This document shows, in pieces, positions 7,999 to 14,814 of a DNA stretch of 64,000 bases; the first letter of the stretch is position 1, and every line of letters begins with the position of its first letter. The notes under the pieces are model-generated. The model saw nothing but the letters and a program-made list of their open reading frames with translations, was not told where the DNA came from and did no database searches. The DNA comes from Sulfurospirillum sp. UBA4058. Its GTDB lineage: Bacteria; Campylobacterota; Campylobacteria; Campylobacterales; Sulfurospirillaceae. A program made the translations under genes and the position numbers. The stretch is from the NCBI GenBank assembly GCA_002382085.1, contig DFZK01000005.1:62001-126000 (forward strand), given 5' to 3'.

Positions 7999-9843
7999 TT
8001 GGACTACGGTATTAAAACCTGGGGAAACGATAACTTTTTTATTGAAGACGGTAAAGTGAAGGTCAACACCGGATGCGAACCTTCGCTGATCGAGATTATT
8101 CAAGAGATACGAAAAGACGGTATTCGAGGTCCTATTTTATTACGGTTCCCTCATTTGATTCAAAAACAGATTCGAATGATCTATAAAAGTTTTGCCGACG
8201 CTAAAAAAGAGTTTAATTACGAGGGAAATTTTAGTGCCGTTTATCCTTTAAAAGTCAATCAATTTCCGAATTTCGTCAAAAATCTTGTCGCGTTGGGGCA
8301 AAAGTACAATTACGGTTTGGAAGCGGGATCGAAAGCCGAGCTGATTTTGGCGATGGCGTATAACAATCCGCATGCGCCGATTACCGTTAACGGTTTTAAA
8401 GACAACGAGATGATCTCTTTGGGATTTATCGCCGCAGAGATGGGGCATAATATTACGTTGACCATCGAGGGATTGAACGAGCTTGAAAGCATTATCTCGA
8501 TCACGAAAGATCGCTTCGGGTGCGTGCCCAATATCGGTCTTCGCATTCGTCTTCACAGTTCAGGAATCGGTATTTGGGCAAAAAGCGGCGGTATTAATTC
8601 CAAATTCGGCTTAACTTCTACCGAACTCTTGGAAGCGGTCAATATGATCCGCGATGCAAACCTCCTCGATAAATTTACGATGATCCACTTTCATATCGGT
8701 TCACAAATTACCGATATTGCACCTTTGAAAAAAGCTTTGCGGGAAGCGGGTAACATTTATGCCGAACTTTGCCGTATGGGTGCGACGAATCTTCGTGCGA
8801 TCAATTTAGGCGGCGGTTTGGCGGTCGAGTATTCGCAACACAAAACGACTTTGCATAAAAACTATACTTTGGGCGAGTATGCCAACGACGTCGTGTACCT
8901 TTTAAAAGACATCGCAACGCAGAAAAACGTTCATGAACCGGATATTTTTATCGAGTCGGGACGTTTTGTCGCGGCACATCATGCCGTTTTGGTAGCACCT
9001 GTTTTGGAGCTTTTTTCACAAGAATATACCGATCAAAAATTGCGTCTTAAAGATATAAATCCTCCTCTCGTTCAGGAGCTATACGATCTTTTCAATACGA
9101 TGAACCGTAAAAATGCTCTAGAGTTCCTTCACGACAGTATCGATCATATGGAATCGTTATTGACCTTGTTCGATTTGGGTTACATCGATCTTCAAGACCG
9201 TTCTAACACCGAAATTTTGGTGAACTTGATTATTAAAAAAGCGGTAGGGTTGAGTGCGGATAAAAAATTGAGTGAAATTTTGGATATTCAAGATCGTGTT
9301 CAAGAGCGTTATTTGGTCAACTTTTCTCTCTTTCAGAGTTTGCCCGATTTTTGGGGCATCGATCAGACGTTTCCGGTTATGCCTTTGGATCGTTTGGACG
9401 AGGTTCCGACACGCTCGGCATCGCTTTGGGACATTACGTGCGATAGCGACGGAGAGATCGGCTTTAGTACCGAAACGCCGCTTTTCTTGCATGACGTGGA
9501 CGTCACGCAACGCGATTACTTTTTAGGATTTTTCTTGGTCGGTGCCTATCAAGAAGTTTTAGGCATGAAACACAACCTCTTTACGCATCCGACGGAGGCG
9601 ACGATTCGCATCGACGACGACGGATACGAGATCGAAAATATCTTAGAGTCTCAAAGCATTAGCGATATTTTAGAAGATTTAGATTACGATATTAAAGAAG
9701 TCCAAGAAAATCTGAACGATCGTATCGAAGCCTCCGATATTATCAGCGAAAAAGAGAAAAAACATATTTTAGGCGAGATTTATCTCTTTTTGAACGATAA
9801 CGGTTACTTGAAAACGATCAATAACGAGGATAATACGCAATGA
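7999..9843 (+). CDS. speA: Biosynthetic arginine decarboxylase (SpeA)
   Basis: PLP-dependent fold-III decarboxylase converting arginine to agmatine, the first step towards putrescine and spermidine. The 614-residue length is typical. The PLP lysine lies in AVYPLKVNQ, and the segments NIGLRIRLHSSGIGIWAKSG and MIHFHIGSQ are family hallmarks. The start is TTG at 7999, preceded by AAGGA. It overlaps cysE by 4 bases. speA between hisS and cysE is also the order in Campylobacter. Confidence 0.95.
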   Translation: MDYGIKTWGNDNFFIEDGKVKVNTGCEPSLIEIIQEIRKDGIRGPILLRFPHLIQKQIRMIYKSFADAKKEFNYEGNFSAVYPLKVNQFPNFVKNLVALGQKYNYGLEAGSKAELILAMAYNNPHAPITVNGFKDNEMISLGFIAAEMGHNITLTIEGLNELESIISITKDRFGCVPNIGLRIRLHSSGIGIWAKSGGINSKFGLTSTELLEAVNMIRDANLLDKFTMIHFHIGSQITDIAPLKKALREAGNIYAELCRMGATNLRAINLGGGLAVEYSQHKTTLHKNYTLGEYANDVVYLLKDIATQKNVHEPDIFIESGRFVAAHHAVLVAPVLELFSQEYTDQKLRLKDINPPLVQELYDLFNTMNRKNALEFLHDSIDHMESLLTLFDLGYIDLQDRSNTEILVNLIIKKAVGLSADKKLSEILDIQDRVQERYLVNFSLFQSLPDFWGIDQTFPVMPLDRLDEVPTRSASLWDITCDSDGEIGFSTETPLFLHDVDVTQRDYFLGFFLVGAYQEVLGMKHNLFTHPTEATIRIDDDGYEIENILESQSISDILEDLDYDIKEVQENLNDRIEASDIISEKEKKHILGEIYLFLNDNGYLKTINNEDNTQ

Positions 9844-10559
9844 GCGACATCTCTTTATGGCAAAAGATCAAGGAAGATTTTTCCCAACCCGTTTTGCACG
9901 ATCCGGCACTCAATTCTAAAATAGAGCTTTTTTTTAACTATCCGGGCGTGTGGGCGTTGGTGAATTACCGTATAGCCCATGCCTTACATGTAAGAGGTTT
10001 TCGCACTCTTGCGCGCGCTATTATGGGGATTTCACAGATTATTACCAACATGGATATTCATCCCGCTTGTACGATCGGAAGACGCGTCTTTTTCGATCAC
10101 GCTTTCGGCGTGGTCGTCGGTGAAACGGCGGTTATCGGAGACGATGTTTTGATTTACCAGTGCGTGACTTTAGGCGGCGTGAGTTTAGAACGCGGCGTCA
10201 AACGCCATCCAACGGTCAAAAACGGCTCGGTTATAGGCTCGGGAGCTAAAATCTTAGGCGATATTACGATCGGCGAAAATTGCCGTATCGGTTCCAATTC
10301 GGTGGTCGTTAAAAGTATTCCGGACGACTCGACCGCCGTGGGCGTTCCCGCACGCGTGATCGAAAAAGGGCGCGATAAAAGCCCGATGGCACATAACAAA
10401 CTTCCCGATATTAACAAAGAGCTTTTTATCTACATGTTCAAACGTATCAAGATTTTAGAAGACGCCGTGTTGCAAAGTCACCAAGACCAAAACGTAAAAG
10501 TCAAAGACGACGAATTGGAAGCCATTTACAAAAGCTACCTCGAATCGGTCAAAGAATAA
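9840..10559 (+). CDS. cysE: Serine O-acetyltransferase (CysE)
   Basis: CysE acetylates serine for cysteine synthesis. The protein has an N-terminal helical region followed by left-handed hexapeptide repeats (DIHPACTIGRRVFFDHAFGV, then VIGDDVLIYQCVTLGG), with the catalytic DH pair in FFDHAFG, and ends in a roughly 50-residue tail that is longer than the minimal enzyme. It overlaps speA (ATGA). It is the last gene of the conserved flgA-cysE block; the nitrogenase island begins immediately afterwards. Confidence 0.95.
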   Translation: MSDISLWQKIKEDFSQPVLHDPALNSKIELFFNYPGVWALVNYRIAHALHVRGFRTLARAIMGISQIITNMDIHPACTIGRRVFFDHAFGVVVGETAVIGDDVLIYQCVTLGGVSLERGVKRHPTVKNGSVIGSGAKILGDITIGENCRIGSNSVVVKSIPDDSTAVGVPARVIEKGRDKSPMAHNKLPDINKELFIYMFKRIKILEDAVLQSHQDQNVKVKDDELEAIYKSYLESVKE

Positions 10560-10569
10560 TTCTACCGCC

Positions 10570-10592
10570 AAAGGCGCATTTTTTCGCGCCTT
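10570..10592 (+). terminator. Hairpin after cysE
   Basis: AAGGCGC and GCGCCTT form a 7-bp stem around a T-rich loop 11 bases after the cysE stop. The T-run is in the loop rather than after the stem, and a second T-run follows about 20 bases further on. It is a probable boundary between the cysE operon and the anf promoter region. Confidence 0.5.
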
Positions 10593-10640
10593 GAACGCTC
10601 TACTTCCCTTTTTTTACTACGCATTTATGAACGTTTCTTT

Positions 10641-10654
10641 GTACATATTTGTAT
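10641..10654 (+). promoter_or_regulatory. Candidate AnfA upstream activator site (TAC-N6-GTA)
   Basis: GTAC-N6-GTAT, containing the dyad TAC-N6-GTA reported for AnfA-type activators of iron-only nitrogenase operons. Its centre lies about 83 bases upstream of the -24 GG and roughly 108 bases before the predicted transcription start, the normal spacing for an enhancer used by a sigma-54 activator. anfA itself is in the same island. Confidence 0.6.
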
Positions 10655-10662
10655 AACTATGC

Positions 10663-10687
10663 TTTTTTTTCTTTTTTTCTTTTTTTC
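10663..10687 (+). repeat. Polypyrimidine T8-C-T7-C-T7-C tract
   Basis: Three consecutive T-runs of 8, 7 and 7 bases, each closed by one C, lie between the activator site and the sigma-54 promoter of anfD. Such tracts are slippage-prone. In this position the length sets the distance between enhancer and promoter. Confidence 0.8.
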
Positions 10688-10728
10688 TAAATGTCCTAAA
10701 ATAGGCACTTTTACGCTCTTGAACCTTC

Positions 10729-10745
10729 GGGAATACTCTATGCAG
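10729..10745 (+). promoter_or_regulatory. Candidate sigma-54 (-24/-12) promoter of anfD
   Basis: GGGAATACTCTATGCAG has GG at 10730-10731 and GC at 10742-10743 separated by exactly 10 bases, as sigma-54 requires; the flanks (GGAAT and TGCA) resemble the TTGGAAC...TTGCT form. The predicted start of transcription is near 10755, which leaves a leader of about 30 bases before the anfD ATG with its AAAGGAG. Confidence 0.6.
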
Positions 10746-10786
10746 TTTAGGAGATGAAATCATTCATCACACTAAAGGAGAAGACC

Positions 10787-12355
10787 ATGCCGTATCATGA
10801 GTTTGAATGCAGTACATGTATTCCCGAGCGGAAATCACATGCGGTTTTAAAAGGGGAAGAAGATGATCTAACGACGTGCCTTCCCGAGGGGCACTTAGCC
10901 ACGATTCCCGGAACGATTTCGGAACGCGGATGTGCCTATTGCGGTGCGAAGCACGTTATCGGTACGCCGATGAAAGATGCAATCCATATGAGCCACGGTC
11001 CGGTCGGATGTACGTACGATACGTGGCAAACCAAACGCTATATTAGCGACAACGACAATTTCCAACTCAAATACACCCATGCAACCGATATGAAAGAGAC
11101 GCATGTCGTGTTCGGCGGTATGGATTTATTGAAAAAAAATATGATCGAAGCGTTTAAAGCGCATCCAAATATCAATCGTATGACCGTCTATCAAACCTGC
11201 GCGTCGGCATTGATCGGCGACGATATGGAAGCCATGGCGCGCGAAGTCATGAAAGAACTACCCGGTACGGATATTTTCGTCTGCAACGCACCCGGATTTG
11301 GCGGACCGAGTCAATCGGGCGGTCATCATAAGATCAATATTTCATGGATTAACGAAAAGGTCGGTACGGTCGAGCCGAAAATTACGAGCGATTACGTCAT
11401 CAATTACGTCGGCGATTATAATATTCAAGGCGACTGCGAAGTGATGTGCGACTTCTTTAAACGGATGGGCATTCAAGTGCTTTCCACGTTTACGGGTAAC
11501 GGTTCGTACGATGAGCTTCGCGGTATGCATCGAGCGCACCTAAACGTGCTTGAATGCGCTAGATCGGCCGAATACATTTGCAACGAACTGCGCGTTAAGT
11601 ACGGTATTCCGCGTCTTGATATCGACGGTTTCGGTTTTGGACCGCTTTCGGAATCGCTCATGAAAGTTGCTCGCTTTTTCGGTCTTGAAGACCGTGCGCA
11701 AGCGATTATCGACGAAGAAGTCGCACGGTGGAAACCCGAGTTGGAATGGTATAAAAAACGACTCACGGGCGTCAAAGTCTGCTTATGGCCGGGCGGATCG
11801 AAACTGTGGCACTGGGCAAACGCGATTCACGAAGAGATGGGCGTAGAAGTCGTCTCTTTGTACACCAAATTCGGTCATCAAGGCGATATGGAAAAAGGCA
11901 TCGCCCGAGCGGAAGTCGGAACGCTTGCCATCGACGATCCGAATGAACTAGAAGGGCTTGAAGCGATGCGTATGATGAAACCGGACGTTATTTTTACGGG
12001 TGTTCGACCGGGTGAAGTCGCTAAAAAACAACGCATTCAGTACCTCAATGCGCATGCGTATCATAACGGACCGTACAAAGGGTTTGAGGGTTGGGTACGC
12101 TTTGCCCGCGATATTTACAATGCGCACTACTCTCCGATTCATCAACTGTCGGGCATCGATATTAGCAAGGACGACTTTAGGATCGATAAGGGCTTTATGA
12201 CGCGACAAATGATCTCCGACGTCAAACTCACTCCCGAAGAGGCACATGTCGAAGGTGAAACGCCTTATACCGGCGAATTTGACTGCGTGACGCATTTACG
12301 AACCAAGACGTATCCTAGCGACCTTGCTCGTAGCACAACCGCCCAAGCGGTTTAA
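10787..12355 (+). CDS. anfD: Iron-only nitrogenase, FeFe protein alpha chain (AnfD)
   Basis: AnfD carries the FeFe cofactor on which N2 is reduced to ammonia. The start at 10787 is fixed by AAAGGAG 7 bases upstream and gives MPYHEFECS, the characteristic AnfD N-terminus. P-cluster ligands C49, C75 and C138 and the cofactor ligands C257 (in LNVLECARS) and H423 (in NAHAYHNGPY) are all present, as are Q176 and H180 in the QSGGHHKIN loop. The 522-residue length, the N-terminus and the DYNIQGD and GFEGWVRFARDIYNA segments match Azotobacter AnfD rather than NifD or VnfD. It is the first gene of the island; no anfH precedes it. The C-terminal tail of about 40 residues is the least conserved part. 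Confidence 0.97.
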   Translation: MPYHEFECSTCIPERKSHAVLKGEEDDLTTCLPEGHLATIPGTISERGCAYCGAKHVIGTPMKDAIHMSHGPVGCTYDTWQTKRYISDNDNFQLKYTHATDMKETHVVFGGMDLLKKNMIEAFKAHPNINRMTVYQTCASALIGDDMEAMAREVMKELPGTDIFVCNAPGFGGPSQSGGHHKINISWINEKVGTVEPKITSDYVINYVGDYNIQGDCEVMCDFFKRMGIQVLSTFTGNGSYDELRGMHRAHLNVLECARSAEYICNELRVKYGIPRLDIDGFGFGPLSESLMKVARFFGLEDRAQAIIDEEVARWKPELEWYKKRLTGVKVCLWPGGSKLWHWANAIHEEMGVEVVSLYTKFGHQGDMEKGIARAEVGTLAIDDPNELEGLEAMRMMKPDVIFTGVRPGEVAKKQRIQYLNAHAYHNGPYKGFEGWVRFARDIYNAHYSPIHQLSGIDISKDDFRIDKGFMTRQMISDVKLTPEEAHVEGETPYTGEFDCVTHLRTKTYPSDLARSTTAQAV

Positions 12356-12366
12356 AGGAGGCGACG

Positions 12367-12720
12367 ATGAACGAAGAGACGATTCGTGCGCGTATCGCAC
12401 CCTTGGAAGATTATATTATGAAGCACTGCCTTTGGCAGTTTCATTCGCGAGAATGGGATCGCGTTAGACAGAACGAAGGTATATTAAGCAAAGCAAAGCA
12501 ACTCTTATGCGAAGAACCCGTGGCAAAAGAGACGCCCGAAGATCGTTGTTATTGGGTCGATGCCCTCGCCTTGACGGAAGCCTTTAAAAAGCGGTTCGCG
12601 TGGCTTGAAGAGATGGATAAAAAGAGCATAGAGGTTCTGATGCAAGCACTTAAAGAACGCATCGATTTTGTTACGATTACGGGGTCGCTCAATAAAGAGT
12701 TGACCTCTCCACGTTATTAA
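12367..12720 (+). CDS. anfG: Iron-only nitrogenase delta subunit (AnfG)
   Basis: AnfG is the small third subunit found only in the vanadium and iron-only nitrogenases; its presence excludes a molybdenum enzyme. The protein has 117 residues, close to the roughly 115-130 expected, with the conserved LEDYIMKHCLWQFHSREWDR segment near the N-terminus and ERIDFVTITGSLNKEL at the C-terminus. It starts 11 bases after anfD, with an AAAGGAGG ribosome site, and lies 9 bases before anfK, in the usual D-G-K order. Confidence 0.96.
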   Translation: MNEETIRARIAPLEDYIMKHCLWQFHSREWDRVRQNEGILSKAKQLLCEEPVAKETPEDRCYWVDALALTEAFKKRFAWLEEMDKKSIEVLMQALKERIDFVTITGSLNKELTSPRY

Positions 12721-12729
12721 GGAGTTTAC

Positions 12730-14118
12730 ATGTCATGCGATTTACGAGCCAAAGAACGATCGGGAATTATCAATCCCATCTTTACATGTCAGCCTTGCGG
12801 TGCGCAATACGTCAGTATCGGTATTAAGGATTGTATCGCCATCGTACACGGAGGGCAAGGATGCGTTATGTTTGTTCGAATGTTGTTCGCACAGCATTTT
12901 AAAGACAATTTTGACATCGCTTCTTCTTCGTTACACGAAGACAGTGCGGTTTTCGGTGCCACGGGGCGCGTTGAAACGGCCGTAGATGTTTTATTGGCAC
13001 GCTATCCGCACGTTCGTGTTATTCCGATTATAACGACATGTTCGACCGAAATCATCGGCGACGACATCGAAGGCGTTATCAATAAGCTTAATAACGGTTT
13101 GTTAAAAGAGAAGTATGCGGGTCGGGAGGTGCATCTTGTGGCGGTACATACGCCGAGTTTTAAAGGCAGTATGATCAGCGGTTACGATGTTGCGGTCGAG
13201 TCGTTGGTTAAAGCGTTTGCCGAGCAGACGACGCCTAATGGCAAAATCAATTTAATTACGGGTTGGGTAAATCCGGGCGACGTTACGGCACTCAAACACC
13301 TTTTGGCAATGATGCAAATCGACGCGACCGTTTTATTTGAGATCGAGAGTTTTGATTCTCCGTTAATGCCCGATAAAAGCGGCGTTTCCCACGGTGAAAC
13401 GACGGTTGAGGATTTAAAAGATACCGCCAACGCGATAGGAACGATCGCTCTCAATCGTTATGAGGGCGGCAAAGCGGCGAAATACCTTGAGAAGAAGTTT
13501 AAAGTTCCCTCCGTCATTGGCCCTTCGCCGATCGGAATTCGCAATACCGATACGTTTTTGAAACAGCTTCAAGCGATGAGCGGTAAGCCGATACCGGAAG
13601 CTTTGGTTAAAGAAAGAGGTATCGCCATCGATGCGATTACCGATTTGGCACATATGTTTTTTGCGGATAAACGCGTTGCGATTTTCGGTGCGCCCGATCT
13701 TGTCATTAGCTTAGCGGAGTTTTGCATCGATATGGAAATGAAGCCCGTTTTGCTTTTGTTGGGAGACGACAACAGCGGTTACAAAAAGGACGACCGCATT
13801 AAAGCACTTCAAGCCAACGTGGATTGGGATATGGAGATCATTATGAATGCGGATTTATGGGAATTGGACGATCGTATCAAGAATAAAGGCTTAAAGCTCG
13901 ACTTGATTATGGGACATTCCAAAGGTCGATGGGCGGCGATCGACAATAATATTCCGATGGTTCGCGTCGGTTTCCCGACCTACGATCGTGCAGGGCTTTA
14001 CCGCCATCCCGTCGTCGGGTATGCCGGTGCTATTTGGCTTGCCGAAGAGATTGCCAATACGCTTTTTACGGATATGGAATACAAACGCAACAAAGAGTGG
14101 CTGCTGAACGTTTGGTAA
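12730..14118 (+). CDS. anfK: Iron-only nitrogenase, FeFe protein beta chain (AnfK)
   Basis: AnfK pairs with AnfD and shares the P-cluster. The short N-terminus (lacking the roughly 50-residue extension of NifK), 462-residue length and GIINPIFTCQPCGAQY start are typical of AnfK/VnfK. P-cluster cysteines are C20, C45 (HGGQGC) and C104 (TTCSTEIIGDD). The sequence SGYDVAVESLVKAF and the C-terminal VGYAGAIWLAEEIANT are family segments. It is the last structural nitrogenase gene; a strong hairpin follows within 50 bases. Confidence 0.96.
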   Translation: MSCDLRAKERSGIINPIFTCQPCGAQYVSIGIKDCIAIVHGGQGCVMFVRMLFAQHFKDNFDIASSSLHEDSAVFGATGRVETAVDVLLARYPHVRVIPIITTCSTEIIGDDIEGVINKLNNGLLKEKYAGREVHLVAVHTPSFKGSMISGYDVAVESLVKAFAEQTTPNGKINLITGWVNPGDVTALKHLLAMMQIDATVLFEIESFDSPLMPDKSGVSHGETTVEDLKDTANAIGTIALNRYEGGKAAKYLEKKFKVPSVIGPSPIGIRNTDTFLKQLQAMSGKPIPEALVKERGIAIDAITDLAHMFFADKRVAIFGAPDLVISLAEFCIDMEMKPVLLLLGDDNSGYKKDDRIKALQANVDWDMEIIMNADLWELDDRIKNKGLKLDLIMGHSKGRWAAIDNNIPMVRVGFPTYDRAGLYRHPVVGYAGAIWLAEEIANTLFTDMEYKRNKEWLLNVW

Positions 14119-14131
14119 GCTTGATACGTGA

Positions 14132-14166
14132 GAGCGGCTTTTACATGTACATGTAAAAAGTCGCTC
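14132..14166. terminator. Long hairpin between anfK and the flavoprotein gene
   Basis: GAGCG...CGCTC arms flank the 20-base palindrome TTTTACATGTACATGTAAAA, giving a stem of about 16 bp with almost no loop and a single unpaired base. There is no T-run directly after it. It could be a partial terminator or an mRNA-stabilising element that keeps anfDGK transcript levels higher than those of the next gene. It contains two overlapping copies of the TACATGTA octamer that is frequent across the window. Confidence 0.6.
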
Positions 14167-14185
14167 ATTTAACCAAAGGAATAAC

Positions 14186-14713
14186 ATGCAAAAAATTCGT
14201 TATACGCAACGTATCTGTCACGATCAAGAGGTGATCGAGCATTTTTTACGAACGACGCGCGTGGGCATCGTGGCGATGATTGATCACGAGAGCCTTCCTT
14301 ACGCGACGCCCGTCAATTTTGTTTGGCATCAAGGTGCTCTTTATTTTCACGGAATGGGTTCAGGTAAGAAAGAGTCGATCTTGTCCCAAAATCCCTCCAT
14401 TTGTTTTACCCTCTTCCATGAATTCGGTACAACGGTCGATCCGATGCCTTGCCATGCCGATACTTCTTATCGAAGCGCGATGATTTTCGGGAAAGTTTTT
14501 AAAGTCGATCAGAGTGAAGAAGCGGCGGAGGCATTGCAGTGCATTCTCGATAAATACACTCCCGAATATTATAAAACGACGATTACGAGCACCTTAGTCG
14601 AAAAATACCGTTCGTCGCACGACGATAAAGCGGTAGCCGTTTTTAAAGTGCTTCCTTATGAAATAACGGTTAAAGAAAACAGCGTACACGAAGATCAATT
14701 GTTTAATAAATAG
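14186..14713 (+). CDS. PNPOx-fold flavin/haem-binding protein (NimA-like), candidate Anf3 analogue
   Basis: A 175-residue split-barrel protein of the pyridoxamine-5'-phosphate-oxidase-like family (COG3467/NimA type). The first strands (TTRVGIVAMI, LPYATPVNFVW), the ALYFHGMGSGKKESIL strand-turn-helix and the YRSAMIFGKV strand are diagnostic. It lies 67 bases after anfK with its own AAAGGAAT site. In Azotobacter and Rhodobacter the iron-only system uses Anf3, a haem/FAD oxidase that I recall as a split-barrel protein and that protects against oxygen. This gene may play the same part, but that rests on context and fold alone. A general nitroreductase-like or haem-degrading flavoprotein remains possible. 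Confidence 0.75.
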   Translation: MQKIRYTQRICHDQEVIEHFLRTTRVGIVAMIDHESLPYATPVNFVWHQGALYFHGMGSGKKESILSQNPSICFTLFHEFGTTVDPMPCHADTSYRSAMIFGKVFKVDQSEEAAEALQCILDKYTPEYYKTTITSTLVEKYRSSHDDKAVAVFKVLPYEITVKENSVHEDQLFNK

Positions 14714-14748
14714 GCATTGGCATATCGGCATTACCTACGGACACACAG

Positions 14749-14754
14749 TATAAT
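14749..14754 (+). promoter_or_regulatory. -10 element of the anfA gene
   Basis: TATAAT lies about 60 bases before the GTG start of anfA, with an AT-rich run after it. No sigma-54 motif is visible here, so anfA is probably transcribed by the housekeeping sigma factor, independently of the structural genes. Confidence 0.5.
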
Positions 14755-14814
14755 AATCGTTATATAAATAAATATATAATGAAAAGTTCGTTGATATTAC
14801 ATGAGGAGGCGACG

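Noticed and set aside
10704..10717. A second GG...GC pair (AGGCACTTTTACGC) as sigma-54 promoter of anfD
   Set aside because: Only 9 bases separate GG and GC, while sigma-54 requires 10; the site at 10729-10745 has the right spacing.
10787..14118. Vanadium nitrogenase (vnfDGK)
   Set aside because: The N-terminus of the alpha chain, its length and the surrounding activator site match AnfD; the distinction still rests on remembered sequences rather than a tree.
14779..14814. ATG start of anfA 36 bases upstream
   Set aside because: It follows an AT-rich stretch with no Shine-Dalgarno, and GAGGAGG lies just before the GTG at 14815.
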